Of a stretch of 64,000 nt of DNA, positions 1 to 12,658 are shown piece by piece. Position numbers and translations under genes: made by a program. Location of the stretch: contig JASEVX010000111.1 of NCBI GenBank assembly GCA_031761405.1, positions 255,501 to 319,500 on the forward strand, given 5' to 3'. Below the pieces are notes generated by a model. The model saw only the letters and a list, made by a program, of their open reading frames with translations, searched no databases and was not told where the DNA came from. This DNA comes from Serripes groenlandicus. Taxonomy: Eukaryota > Mollusca > Bivalvia > Cardiida > Cardiidae. The stretch's first letter is position 1; the number at the start of each line of letters is the position of its first letter.

Positions 1-26
1 CTCTGAAACCCTACGTTGAAAATAAA

Positions 27-1100
27 CAAGAGGGCCATGATGGCCCTGGATCGCTCACCTTTTTTTTTCAATTTAACTATATAAGCCCCGCCCCCTGGCG
101 GCCATAGTTTCCGACCAATCGACTTGGCTTGAAGGAATCTGATAGAGGGTCACCCTATAGGAACATTTCTTCAAAATTATTTGAAAATCAGCCTGACACT
201 TTTGGAGGAGAAGATTTTTTAAGTTTTCACTATAGCCATAGAAGGCAAAATAGCTCTGTCCACTGGTGGCCATGTTTTTTGACCAATCAACATGGCTTGA
301 AGGAATCTGAAAGTGGGTCACTTAAGGAACATTTCTACAAAATTATTTGAAAATCGGCATGACACTTTCGGAGGAGAATATTTTTTTAAGTTTTCACTAT
401 AACCATATAAGGCAAAATAGCCCCTCCCCCCTGGCGGCCATGTTTTTTGACCAATCAACATGGCTTGAAGGAATCTGATAGAGGGTCATCCAAAGAGCAT
501 TTCTACAAAATTATTTGAAAGTCGGCCAGACACTTTCGGAGAAGAAGATTTTTTTAAGTTTTCACTATAGCCATATAAGGCAAAATAGCCCCGCCGCCTG
601 GCGGCCATGTTTTTTGACCAATCAACATGGCTTGAAGGAATCTGATAGAGGGTCATCCAAAGAGCATTTCTACTAAATTATTTGAAAATCGGCCTGACAC
701 TTTCGAAGAAGAAGATTTTTTAAGTTTTCACTATAGCCATATAAGGCAAAATAGCCCCGCCCCCTGGTGGCCATGTTTTTTGACCAATCAACATGGCTTG
801 AAGGAATCTGATAGAAGGTCATCCAAGGAACATTTCTACAAAATTATTTGAAAATCTGCCAACCAGTTTGGGAGAAGAAGAATTTTGAAGTTTTTTTCAT
901 TTCGTTGCCATGGAAACCAGAATTCTGCATGGATCCCAAAAATTTGAAGGAAATCTGGTGAGGTCATTGAGAGGATGCTTTCTGTGAAGTTTCATCCCAA
1001 TTGACCCACTGGTTACTGAGGAGAAGAAGTTGACGCACGACGGACGACGGACAAAACGCGATCACAATAACTCACCTTGAGCAAAGCTCAGGTGAGCTAA
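27..1100 (+). mobile_element. H1 hairpin-ended tandem-core element
   Basis: 5' end CAAGAGGGCCATGATGGCCC (GGGCCATgATGGCCC hairpin) followed by ATCGCTCACC. Then five core units of about 167 bp (landmark GACCAATCAACATGGCTTGA), a 3' unique part, a GACGGACGACGG tract, and the end CACCTTGAGCAAAGCTCAGG plus TGAGCTAA with a hairpin. GCTCACC near the 5' end is complementary to GGTGAGC at the 3' end. This resembles bivalve 'pearl' and Helentron-like non-autonomous elements. Confidence 0.75.
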
Positions 1101-1247
1101 AAATATATATAAATGCTTTTTCAAATCAATATAACAAATCCAATAATTTTGAAACTTGTTTTTTACCCCTTATGTTATCAAGATACTGATAAACAAACTA
1201 ATTAGCGGCTTAACGATTGTAAGAAAACATGCCTCTAGGATACATGT

Positions 1248-2050
1248 ACAGTACAGCTCAAGGGGTTTTTCCCAAAAACCCTCACCCCCGCGGGCTGATA
1301 AGACAGCCCACCGCGTTCCCGCTCACCTGTACGCAGGGTTTCCCCAACAATAACCCGGCGGTCCCGCGGGGTTTGATCATTCAACTTTTAAGCCCGCGGA
1401 GGGAAATCCGATAACGATTTATGACGTCACGATGATTGACAGCTGTGATTAAGGCAGCCCCCCGGCGTTCCCGCTCATCTGTATGCGGGGTTTCCCCTAC
1501 AATAACCCCGCAGTACCGCGGAATTTCATCATTTTTCAAACGGTAGTTAATATACAACATCACACTATTGGACTAAAATGTTTTTAAATCAAGAGGGATA
1601 TCCTATTCAGTAACCCAGACGCGACATGTAATATTAACCCATCTGTAATGCGATCAAAGCAAGTGAACGTCAATTATTACTTTCAATTAATAGGTGTTAA
1701 AAACATGTCGACAATCTGAGTTGTTTGGTATTATTATGTTATGGTTAATCACTTATGCTGTCGGCTTTATGAAGCATTCATATATCATAAATTCACAAAT
1801 CAATTCTACCACCCGGTGTCCTCCCCTATTAATATAGGCGAATCTTTGATTGCCGGATCTGTTTTCTGGCCGATAAGTCCGACAAGAAATAAAATGACAA
1901 CTGGACGCTTGTTAATGAGAATCGAAATGTTTAATTCACAATACTCGCATTTGGTACGGTTTCGAATATGGAAACTTATACACAATATTGACTGGAAAGA
2001 TGATGAAGTTCAATTATGTTGTCGTCTATATGTTTTCCCTTTTCCACTTG
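1248..2050 (+). repeat. GC-rich-ended dispersed repeat, copy 1
   Basis: Starts TACAGTACAGCTCAAGGGGT with CCCGCGG-rich palindromic modules, then an AT-rich part. About 800 bp match 63111-63912 in the same orientation, with scattered substitutions. A 44-bp inverted piece of its end is at 7146-7189. Confidence 0.65.
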
Positions 2051-2981
2051 CAGATGCTTTCTGACGCAGCTACAAAAGAAGAATTTGGAAACATTGTGAC
2101 ATAATACAAAACTGTCTCAATGGTTTCAACCTTATTCAATAATAAGTGTACTTCCGTTTATAGAGTTTCCAAATGTTTACCTACAAGTTTTCAAATTGGC
2201 TACTGCCGATGTGTTGCATGTGGAAAATGGTTAATAAGAATAGCCTTCCTCTCAGTGGCATAATACAACTTAGTTGTAAAGGATGTGCATGTAATGTAAT
2301 TCAGAAAAAAAATATCACCATTCGCATACGCGCAATAAGATCATGATGTAACCGTCTTACTACATGCATCTAGGCTTACAAGCCTCACAAGAACGGTTAT
2401 GACCAAACACTAACTATAAACGTACGTTTTTTATTGTAAATTCTATTTATGTCAATATATCCGAAGGTCGGTTTTGGCGTGACGTGAAACATGTATTAAC
2501 AAAACCCGTCATGAGCAAGTTCTCCATTTGTCAAATGTTTTCATCTCTAGTCCATAATAGATCTTTAAGTTTTTGATATATGTTTCTGTATTATATGTAG
2601 ACGTTTTGAATGTCGTCTACTGCGGATTTATCATATGTTGGAAAGGGGGGTTAAAGAAAAAAGAAAAAGATGAGCGCTTGTTAGCTGATCGTGTAATGAT
2701 CTTATCAAGTTAACCCCTTTCCAACAAACACCAAGCAGACGACTTTTAAAACGCTTTGTCAATCATTATATTCAGCCCTGTATCCATTGGCCACAATGCT
2801 CTTTCTGACCCTTATGTTCCCGTCCGCCACTTGATTCAATAGTACATGGTGCTAAAGAGTGGAATTACACTTGTTTTTTTCTCCTCTGGTCTTTTCTTAG
2901 AAGAACCTTCTTTGTCATCTTTTCGTCGTAGTCCCTCATTTGTGCGGCTCACGATGGTGTCTTCTCAAACAAATGTTTTAC

Positions 2982-3165
2982 CTGCAGCGGAGTAAAAGGC
3001 TTTGACATATCTTCTGATGATGTTTTCCTTACAGAGTCTAGTTCCTCCTTAATCTTCACTCCACCACCGAACCAACTACTCCCCCATCTTATATTTCCCG
3101 GACCGAATAACTCCGGAAAAAAAAGTCGTGTTAAGGTTAGTCCAACATTCCCTATGCCGATGGAA
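2982..3165 (-). pseudogene. BEN-like exon, frameshifted copy
   Basis: Counterpart of the 35.2-kb segment in the other copy of the 1.8-kb repeat. It keeps ELFGPGNIRWGSSWFGGGVK and IKEELDSVRK, but one A is missing in the AGGAAAAACATC run, so the last helix is out of frame. Confidence 0.4.
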
Positions 3166-3284
3166 TCATCCCTTAGCTTCCGAAGTCACATTCTGTTTTG
3201 TATTAGCCTTTTTAAATAGGTTGTAAACAGTTAAGTAGCTAGGACCATGATGTGACCATTGTACAGGACAGTGATCTATGAATT

Positions 3285-3465
3285 GATTGATTGATTGATT
3301 GGGGTTTAACGCCATTTTTAACAATTTCTCAGTTATATCACGGCGGCCAGTTCTCCTACTCATGCATTTCCTGGGTTTCTCACACCAGTACTCCACACAA
3401 CAATCTTTCAAAGCAACTGGCTGCTTTTCCACATAGACTAAGCCCATTGGTGGAAGACGAATGAC
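3285..3465 (-). mobile_element. truncated tRNA-type SINE
   Basis: Contains TTGGGGTTTAACGCCATTTT and ATATCACGGCGGCCAGTTCT in the tail-first orientation; the tRNA head is missing. The equivalent piece is at 35521-35712. Confidence 0.6.
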
Positions 3466-3977
3466 GCCATCTATGAATTGAAAATAAAATGTAAATATAG
3501 TTCAGAACGGCAGTTATTTTAAAAATCATTTATTTTAAGTCACTCTTTTACACGATGTTTAATGATGCACAGTTAATAAAAATGCGCTTGTTTTTCAGGA
3601 ATTATCTTTATACATATAATATTGTCACGCTGATTAACCAACCTACTTTTGAGATATACCACTCTTTAAGACGGATTAAGATAAAGTGGCTGTTTATTAC
3701 AACACATATCAACCCTTTACCCAGACTTTCTGTAGATGACTTTCAACTGTATTTCAGTTAGATCATGGTATTGTTAAGTTACCAATATTTTATTTACCCT
3801 GACACGATAACATATATTTTACCGAATCTATTAGCGCGTAGGATGGAACCCATTAATACGTTTTTTTAAAGTGTTTGGTATTTTGCCCTTTTACCACATA
3901 CAGATGCTGTTGACGCATCTACAGCAAATGACTTATGAAAACATTGTGACAAAATGTAAAATTTCTCATGTTTCAAC

Positions 3978-4238
3978 TGATTCATTCATTAGGGCTTAAC
4001 GCGGTTTTCAACTATTGTTCAGTATATCACGCGTGCCGGTTCACGTTCTTAAGCTACCAGTTCTACTTACAACATACATCAAAAGTAGCTGGCTGCTTTT
4101 CCAAATTGACTGTTAGCCCATTGGTGAAACACGAGTGACGTTTCGTCAAACTTCGAAAATGTTGGCGGAGCTGGTATTCGAACTCATAACCCTTGGATTT
4201 ACAGCCTGTGTCGCTACCAACTGAGTTATCGGGGCTCA
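3978..4238 (-). mobile_element. SINE with tRNA-like head
   Basis: Tail-first GGGCTTAACGCGGTTTTCAA, ending in a tRNA-like head whose reverse complement has an A-box-like AACTCAGTTGGTAGCGA and a B-box-like GAGTTCGAATACC. This matches the RUDI/V-SINE type of molluscs. Confidence 0.6.
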
Positions 4239-6940
4239 ATAATTAAGCTTCTATTTATTGTAATATCACAAAGTTTTGCGTAGATATTTTATATGTCGTC
4301 TGCTGCATACATGTATATCAAGTATACATATTCATTGAGCGGGGCGGGGCGATCACGCACCGGTTTATGATGTAACTTGGATCTGTTTACGATAGTCGAC
4401 GTATCAGATGGCAATTTTAAGATACACCAGCTTTTTCCATGATGTTTTATTTTACTGTATGCATATCTAAACGAAGTCCACTATGCACAGGTACAAAGTA
4501 TTACCTATAAATGAGGCGTGTTAGGGGATATTGATGCCAATTCGAACAGTATAGTGTGTATGTACACCAGCAACCTGTTGCAACCTGTTATACAGTCATA
4601 AATGGCAAAAACACAACATTAACAGAAAAGTTGATTCCTTATTTAATGCAAAAATAACTTTGATGTCAAATCAACAATACCCAAAGTCACTAGACACTAC
4701 TAAAAGATGAGGATATTATGAGCTTGTGCATGTCACAAGTTAAAAGTTGGCTTTTGTGCAAAGTTTAGATCCAGAACAGGGATGCACACAGCTCATATAT
4801 AACTTACAAGATTGTTAGACGAAACTGTCAACTTTTATAGATTCTGATTAAACTGACCAGGTTCACAAGACAATCTGAACATACACTTAAAATAGCTTGT
4901 TCCTTTTCTCATACACTCGCTCTGAACTAGTGTGCAGCGGTTGTTTTGTGCATGTTTTATTTGTTGTTCCCAGGATTTAATTAATCGCATTACAGTAAGA
5001 AAAGCTTAACGCCGTTTGTACACTATTCAGTCATATCACGGCGGCCAGTTCAGATACTCATGTGTTTCCTAGCTTTCTTCGGGACAGGTCCTATGTTCGA
5101 GGCTTATGATACAGGCATATATTGGTAAACGTAAATAAATATAAACCAGAAACAGGACCTATATTTTGCTCCGATACAATTAGTTTAAACATGCAGACTA
5201 TTGGAATATATTTGAAATCTCTACTCCGAATTAAATGATTTCATAAAAGTTTCCGTTTATTTTTAAAATGAGCATTTCATCATATGCTTTTAACAATGCT
5301 CAATGTTGATTAATTGGGATAAAACGTTGTTTTCAACAATTGTTCAGTCAAATTACTGCGGCCAATTCACATATCTCGACACTGCAAACAATCATGATTA
5401 AGGGCACCCAACGTTATGGCATTCGCTAAATGTATATATAGAGATCAGTACGCACATTCATGCTATCCAATGTTGTTGTACATAGTTCGAAGGAATTTCT
5501 AGATTTGCCTGCGTGAATACGCATAGTGGTTTCGATCTACACTTCACTGCCTACGCTAAAAACAAATTATATTACCTTTGATCATATATACTTTATGTTG
5601 TCGTTTTACATTGTTCTAATATCTTTTGTGTTTTTTAGAGGACATAGATAAATTTCTTTTACATATTTCTATTGAAAATAGCAAAATGCAAGTTTTAAGC
5701 CGAATCTTATAAAATGTATGTATATATGTATGAAATTTGCTTGCCAAAAAACGATGTTATTTAAACGACGAAACAAACTGTCAGATTACCAGCTGGTTAG
5801 TCGGATCAATAAAAACAATGCCCTGTGATCTATATGCACGTCACCGTCTTTCAATCAGCCTGACAACCAACACAAAATATATCACACGTTTTTCATCTGT
5901 CACGTGCTTTATAAAGTGCTACACCCTTTACACACAAACATTAATGTTTATATTGAAACGAAATCTGTTTTGCGATTCATTTGTCTTCAATGTAGTGTCG
6001 TATAAAAAGTGATTTTTGTTTGATTTGGTAAATGAATATAAATTTGTTAATGGATTTATCATAATCGTGTTGATCTTAATAGTATGTGAATGTAAAAATA
6101 GGATTATCATTCTCAAAGGTAAGGCTTTATTTCTCAATTATGCTGTAGAACAATGAATTTGATTATAAATGTTTGCAATATGCACATGCAGATTTCATCG
6201 CAATAGAGCTCAGACAACTCGATGTTCAAAGTATTCAAGTAAGGTATTTTAGCGACTGTTCCAGTGTTTCTTTGTTTTGGTCTTAGTTTCAGCATATAAA
6301 ACATACTCGTATATATACATGATGAGTCAAGTTTGCACATATATGCGCATACAAATCCAGGTCTACAGTGTACATGGTACATTTAGTAACAGTGATTTAT
6401 CTGATCTGACTCAATTGTCATTATTTGATTTAGCCATTGGTTTGCTAATATCCGAGGAAACATGTAATGACCTGAAAATTAGCAGTATACATGTAGAGTA
6501 GGGGGTCATATTTTAAAAGACGTAGAAGTCGCTCCCTTTTCAGTGTTCTCTCTTCCGTCCGTAATTACATCATAAATCGACTCCTGTAGATGCGTTCACA
6601 GACTTCTGGTTCGGATTAATGGAAATGGGTTACAATATGAAATATAGTAAATGAAATATAGTAACACAAGTTAAAAGCCAATGAAAAGAGGGAACGTCAT
6701 CTAAAACATTTAATCTCGAGGAGCTTGAGAAAGAATGTAACTATTATTGAAATTAAATTGCAATATATTGATTTTTTTTTATTAACACTCGCCATGCAGA
6801 ATAATCAATCTGGCGAGCGATTATTTTGAAAAGTAAACAATCGCTCGTGATGCATATGCCTGCAAAATTTACTATTTGGGAAGCAGAGTAAATAATATAG
6901 AATAGTTAACATAATGTATAATCGGAAAACAAATTAAAAC
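4239..6940. other. AT-rich stretch with no gene recognised
   Basis: No supported exon. Two short SINE tail fragments are visible (about 4999-5090 and 5311-5385), each with a GGCGGCCA- or GCGGCCAA-like landmark. All open frames here are short and lack splice context. Confidence 0.5.
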
Positions 6941-6954
6941 ACACCCACTCGCAT

Positions 6955-7189
6955 TTTTTCGCAGGGGCTCCGCGGGGGCTCCGCGAAAGAAATATAGGCC
7001 ACTCCCATTTAACATTTTCTGCGGGGGGAACCCTACAATCCACCTCAAGCGGGCATATCTCTGAAATACCTGTAAAACGCCGGGTTAAGTCGGGGGAGCG
7101 ACTTAACGAGGGCGGTTTATCATTTTATCGATACCCCCCTCAACCCGGGGGTGAGGGTTTTTGGGAAAAACCCCTTGAGCTGTACTGTA
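6955..7189 (-). repeat. GC-rich palindromic repeat fragment
   Basis: Has two CTCCGCGGGGGCTCCGCG-like steps, a hairpin GTTAAGTCGGGGGAGCGACT, and at 7146-7189 the inverted end of the 1248 repeat (complement of CAGCTCAAGGGGTTTTTCCC). Confidence 0.5.
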
Positions 7190-7415
7190 TTAACCCTTTC
7201 CAACATACAGACGGTTTTTGACAACTCCGCAGCAGGCGCTTTGAAAACATTGTGAAAAAAGAAAAAAATGCTCAAAACGAGCAGTTCTCCTTTTGTCGCC
7301 ATGTTTTCCACTCTGTTCAACTATTGTACTTTTATTTTAAGGGAATTTCCAATTCTTTTCGGGTATGTTTTCAATGTGGTCTGCTGCAGATTTGTCATAT
7401 GAGGGAAAGGGTTGA
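7190..7415. mobile_element. piggyBac-like MITE (TTAA-flanked)
   Basis: TTAA|CCCTTTCCAACATACAGACG on the left and ATGAGGGAAAGGG|TTGA on the right, with a GAAAACATTGTGA / CGAGCAGTTCTCC palindromic middle. About 226 bp. Confidence 0.6.
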
Positions 7416-7755
7416 CCAACAAATTGGTAAGGATGAAAATAGGACACAATGGGATCACAATAGCTCAACTTTAGCGTTTGGTGCTTTACCCTTTTCCACT
7501 TATAGACACAACGACTTTTGATAACATTGCGACTAAAGAAGAAATTGCCCAAAACAAGCAATTTTTCGTTTTGCCAATGTTTTAAACTTTTTTTCGAATT
7601 ATTAAACCTACAACTTAAAAAGATTTTCTATATGTTTGAGTAAACATTTTCCAAGTCATATGCAATTCTTTTGTTATATAACTTAATGTGCAACCTTATA
7701 ATCTTTATAATTCAACACTTTGGAATGAGAACGACCTGACGACAAAAATACTTAC

Positions 7756-7818
7756 ATCAATTTTCTCTGTTCTGTTAACTGTTGGTGGCTTCCTCCCTTG
7801 TACAGTGGCTGTAGATTG
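7756..7818 (-). CDS. orphan 63-nt exon
   Basis: Flanked on the minus strand by TTTTGATTTCAG and GTAAGTATTTT, both strong splice signals. In phase 0 it reads STATVQGRKPPTVNRTEKID; one other frame is also open. It lies 2 kb downstream of the two-exon gene on the same strand and may belong to a longer isoform, but exon 2 of that gene ends in a stop. Confidence 0.35.
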
Positions 7819-7936
7819 CTGAAATCAAAAGTTATTGTTTAGATAAATTATCCAATAGCTTATGTAGCCCTATGCAGTTCATTAGAATCAATAGGGGTCA
7901 TCTACTGATCATGCCAGTATCAATCAGGTTAGCCTT

Positions 7937-8510
7937 TTGTATTCAAAGTCTCATTGACTTTGGACTAGATGAATTCAAAATCAATAGGGGTCATTTATAC
8001 AGTCTGGTCTTGCCCGACCGCCCTGCAGAATATTGAGACATATGGCCCAAGTTTGCAGTTTTCAATGAGACAAGCTACCTATGTCTATGTGTAAATAAAT
8101 ATACCCCCTCTTCTTCAATTGAGGCATAACTTATTCTTTACCCTTGCATAAATATAAAAAACCTACAGCAGATGTCTTTGAAAATATGTTTAAACTACAA
8201 CTTTAGAGATTTTCTATATATTTGAGTAAACATTCCCAGTCATTTGTATTCAAAGTCTCATTGACTTTGGACTAGATGAATTCAAAATCAATAGGGGTCA
8301 TTTATACGGTCTGGTATTGCCCGACCGCCCTGCAGAATATTGAGACATTAGGCCCAAGTTTGCAGTTATCAATGGGACAAGCTACCTACATCTATGTGCA
8401 AATACATATAGCCCCTCTTCTTCGATTGGGGCATCACTCATTTTTAACCTTTGCATAAATATAAAAAACCTGCAGCAGATGTCTTTGAAAATATGTTGTG
8501 ACAATATTTT
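7937..8510. repeat. direct tandem duplication, period about 307 bp
   Basis: GTATTCAAAGTCTCATTGAC begins at about 7939 and again at 8246; both copies continue through CCGACCGCCCTGCAGAATAT and end in a MITE-like tail CAGCAGATGTCTTTGAAAAT. Confidence 0.65.
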
Positions 8511-9797
8511 CATCAGGATCACAGATACTCTAGCCTTCTCAGACTTTTTGCAGAACTCTTTAAATGTAACACATATTGTTTTGATCCAGAAATAATCTTA
8601 ACCGCTTACCACATACAGATCTTTATGACAATCCTGCAGAAGCAGACATTGGAAAATATTATGACAAACGGAGAAAGTTCTCATAATGGCAATGTGTCCT
8701 TTTGTCCAATTAGGATTGAAGATGTGGCTTAGCTTATTTGAAATGTTAAAATAAGGTCATTTAATAACCAAGTTTTTTTCATTTAACCCTTTTCAACAAA
8801 AAAAAAGAATACAATTTTGCAACAGAAGGCTTTGAAAACATTGAAAAATGTAAAACTAGATTCCGACAGGCAACATGTCAAGCCTGCTCCAAAGGTTGTC
8901 TCAGACATGCTCTTCCATGAGAATGCAACACAGACTGACAAAGACTTGACCTGATTACGAGCCTGGTAAATAATGTGTCAAAACGTGTCTACAAGTGGGA
9001 AAGGGTTAAAATAGAACAGTTTCTTTTTTTGCACTTCTGCCATCGATCATCACCTCATCATAATGTCCATGCAACTTGGGAATCCTCTGATGCAAGGTTT
9101 CTGATTTTGACAATTGGCCTCTTAGAGTGACCTTGACATTTGAGGTTTAGGCCTGGGTCTTGTTTTTGACACACCTATATGGTGAACATGAGTGCCTAGT
9201 AATTTTGGAAACCTATGATTCATTGTTCAGATGCGAGCCAAACAAGGTACAGTAAGATGAAATGGTACTCATTTCGACCTTTTATAAGTGTGACTTTTGA
9301 GGACCTGGTTTTTTTGCACAGATTCTTAAATATCATTTGATGCAGGCCGGATAAAATTAAGGTTCGGAACTGTGGGCTCACAGACGCAAACACGTACATA
9401 CACTGAAACACCATTGTGACAGCTGGTCGAAATATTTACAGTGATGCCCACTAAGGTTGAAATTATGAATCTTAAAATGTTGTGCTTAATGATAGACAAA
9501 ATCTCTTCTTTTCATAAAAAAGAAATTGACCAATTACTGAGTCTCTCGCACCAGTTCTAATAATTTTCTTTACGCTCAACTTAGAGTGACCTTCCTAAGG
9601 ACTTTTTCATTTGAAGACTTTTTATAGTCAATCACCAGAGATGAACAATGGAGTTTTTGAAGATGACATTTAACTAAATTTCAAATCATATGAGATGGAA
9701 ATGGAAATTTTTATTTTGTCATTCTAAAAATATTTTTGACTACCTGTACATATAAATAAATATTCACATTTGCTTACTTTTTTGTTGGTTTTGACTG
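8511..9797. other. decayed repeats, no gene seen
   Basis: Piggybac-like MITE remnants (about 8598-8700, 8780-9008) and a degraded repeat with TTAGAGTGACCTTGACATTT (about 9030-9430). No exon is supported. Confidence 0.45.
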
Positions 9798-10560
9798 TTA
9801 AATTAAGTAGCCAGTTTCCATCCCTTCTTTCATGGCCTTCATGATGGCTGAAGCTCTTGCAGTAAGGGACCATTCTGTCTCAAATATATTGAGGTCTGGT
9901 TTGGCATCTGTAATAATTTCATATGTTAATGTCATTCATATTGCACAGTTTATATGCTGTTACAATATTCTATTTCTCTGTTCTCTGAATTGAAACAAGG
10001 ATTATTCAACTTTTTCAATCTCTCTTTATCAGAAAAGTTTGAGTCCATTTAAAAACTGTATGTTTATGTATATTTAAAAGGATTTAAGGTAGAAACACTA
10101 TTTGACTCTTTTATAATGTGTCATATTCACCGGCTATAACAGTGAATGCAGCATTTACATTATGAATACATGATATATGTTGACAGACAGACAATAAGCA
10201 CATGATGATCACAATAGCTCACCTTGATCCCTTCATGCTCAGGTCAGCTTAAAATTAGTAGTAATCGCCAGAAACATGCAGAAGAGAAGAATTATATATG
10301 GTCATTCTTATACATTAAATGTATCTATAATTGCCTCAAGCAGAACACCATAATCTTAAGATTTAAAGTTAAAACATGTTTAACTTACCAGATAGCATCA
10401 GAATTTCACATCTGTATTCTGTTCTACAATGGTAAAACACACACTTCAAATTTGGCTTCAATTCAGTTTCACTGATTAGTTTCTTCGTTGTAACTATGAA
10501 TGTACATCCATCACAATCAAACAGTATAAGAGCATGTTTTGGTACATTTGGTTGTTCCAT
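9798..10560 (-). CDS. small two-exon protein, possibly BEN-protein N-terminal type
   Basis: Exons 10560-10389 and 9907-9798 join (G|GTAAGTTA ... ATTACAG|AT) into 282 nt, 93 residues plus stop. The protein starts MEQPNVPKHALILFDCDGCT and has FIVTTKKL and YRCEILMLSD, then DLNIFETEWSLTARASAIMK. The N-terminal half resembles, in my judgement, the short beta-rich segment (ALVxF...VVxxxxL...YxxxIL) found ahead of BEN domains in mollusc proteins. TTTCAG two bases before the ATG suggests an upstream untranslated or coding exon. If the gene once continued to a BEN exon, the TAA at 9798 ends it early. Confidence 0.5.
10185..10255 (+). mobile_element. 3' fragment of an H1-type element
   Basis: GATCACAATAGCTCACCTTG followed by a hairpin and CAGGTCAGCTTAAAA: the 3' end of the H1 class, without its body. 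It lies in the intron of the two-exon gene. Confidence 0.5.
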
Positions 10561-11390
10561 GACTGAAATAATGTTTAGAAATACATACTTGAAAAGTAAA
10601 AGTAACAAGAGCAACGCTCGTCTGATACTATCCTTCTACGGTTTATTTAGTTCTAATAAAGAATCTTCAAATTCTGAATGAATATATAAATATTATATTG
10701 ACTGCACACAACTGCTACTTGTATCTTTCAAGCTTTGATAGAAGATACACCATGTGGTAATAAATCCAAAGTTCATATACATGATATCACAATCCGTCAA
10801 GATCATAAGCTTAGTCTTGTGTACGGACAGGCTAATGAGTATAGAGCCTATCCTGTGTCAAAAATCCAGCCTTGTATGTCTGCATGTTTAGGTTTGTCAA
10901 AACTAGAAATACGTTTGTATGATGGTCAATTTACTTTTTAAACTATACTTTTCCGGTTTAACAAACTCATGTTTGCAAGTCTAGATCCTGTTTCAAAATT
11001 TCAACTGTGTATGTCTGTATGTTTTAGATAGTAACATGTTGAAATGCAGATGTCTGTACGTTTTAGATAGTAACATGTTGAAATGCAGATGTATTGTTGT
11101 GAAGTTATTTTTAAACCTGTTAAGTTCTAGTTAATAAATCAGTGTTTGCAAATCAAATTCCGCGAATGTACATTTTCAATTGAACAAAAAACACTTTACG
11201 AGACAAACGTTAAGAAGTCAAGGTACGAATGTACAATGGAAAGTCGCGCTTTACAAAAGTCGATTTACATGTGTATCCGATTTTGTCACTCCATATATGG
11301 GCGATATATGGAAACTATATGGACTGTTGGCGGACTGATGATTCAACAATTTCTGTCTAATTAATGGTCAAGATCATTTTTTTTTAAATA
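10561..11390. other. no gene recognised; short 38-bp duplication
   Basis: AT-rich. The only structure seen is a direct repeat near 11017-11089 with GTTTTAGATAGTAACATGTT in both units. Confidence 0.4.
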
Positions 11391-11640
11391 ATTAACCCTT
11401 TCCCACGTACAGACACTTTCTGACATCATAGCAGATGACTTATGAAAACATTGTGGAGAAAGGAGAAATAGTTCATAATGAGCCTATTCTCATTATTTGC
11501 TACAATATTTATAGATGTTTTCAAAAAAAAATTATCTTCTATGAATCATTTGTGTGCATTTTTTCAACATTATAATTAGACCCTTTCCCACTTACAGTGG
11601 CTTTCTGTCCACTCTGCAACAGACGATAATATTATTATGC
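11391..11640. mobile_element. piggyBac-like MITE remnants
   Basis: Left-end sequence TTAACCCTTTCCCACGTACA at 11393 and a second left end ACCCTTTCCCACTTACAGTG at about 11580. No matching right end is preserved. Confidence 0.45.
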
Positions 11641-11837
11641 TCAAAAGCCAATAACAATTAATCATATTTATTATGTTTATTTCACATACATTTCTGTGTG
11701 GGTCCTCCACCATGAATACTCAGGAAAAGAATTTCCTGGGTCCCTTCTGCCATGCAACTGGATTAACAACATGAAATAAAGCCCAGGTTCTACAACATCC
11801 GACGGAATTTCCCATCCTGACCCACTTACTCATTGGA

Positions 11838-12395
11838 CACATACAACAGTATCTCAACCTTGTCTCACACCAAGCATCAAGTGTGATGAATGGTGTGAGA
11901 GCAGGTTGAGATACTATAGTATGTGTGTATTGTTCACACTTGATGCTTAGTGTGAGAGCAGGTTGAGACACTCTAGTATATGTGTGTATTGTTCACACTT
12001 AATGCGCGGTGTGAGAGCAGGTTGAGATACTGTAGGATTTGTGTATTGTTCACATTTGTCTTACACCAAGCATGAAGTTTGAACAATACACACATACTAC
12101 AGTATCTCAAACTGCTCTCACACCAAGCATCAAGTGTGAACAAAAAACACACATACTACAGTATCTCAACCTGCTCTCACACCAAGCATCAAGTGTGATG
12201 AATGGTGTGATAGCAGGTTGAGATACTGTAGTATGTGTGTATTGTTCACACTTGATGCTTGGTGTGAGAGCAGGTTGAGACACTCTAGTATATGTGTGTA
12301 TTGTTCAAACTTAATGCGCGGTGTGAGAGCAGGTTGAGATACTGTAGGATTTGTGTATTGTTCACACTTGTCTCACACCAAGCACCAAGTGTAAA
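11838..12395. repeat. palindromic minisatellite with 312-bp higher-order period
   Basis: Monomers of about 62 bp occur in both orientations: CACACCAAGCATCAAGTGTG on one strand alternates with CACACTTGATGCTTGGTGTG, with GAGAGCAGGTTGAGATACTG between. The block starting at GTGTGATGAATGGTGTGA (11881) recurs at 12193 with few changes. Confidence 0.8.
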
Positions 12396-12658
12396 CAATG
12401 ACAACTGTATGTCCAGTTCTCAAAACAACCAAAATACATCAAAATTATTTTTTTGGGGTAAAAAACAGGCCCTCTCAGCATCTTTATCATACAATGTGCA
12501 GAAGGGTATTAAATGAACAAGTTTTCCAAGTTTCAAAGTAATAGGTTTGATAGTTTCCATGTAAGTGACCTAAAGGCAACACTTAACCAATGCCGCCGAA
12601 GACGATCAAGTGTCGACAATAACTAGTCTTTTTTGTTATAAATAAATCAGGAGCCGTT

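Larger units (their letters stand above)
2328..4155. repeat. 1.8-kb dispersed duplication, copy 1
   Basis: Matches 34639-36432 in the same orientation, with indels (about 70 bp near 2550-2620 is absent from the other copy). It includes a BEN-like exon and two SINE pieces at equal positions, so the block was copied after the SINEs inserted. Confidence 0.7.

Noticed and set aside
3166..3447. Minus-strand ORF of 93 codons and its relative at 35408-35674
   Set aside because: Most of each lies in a SINE fragment. Only the separate BEN-like segment just below has coding character.
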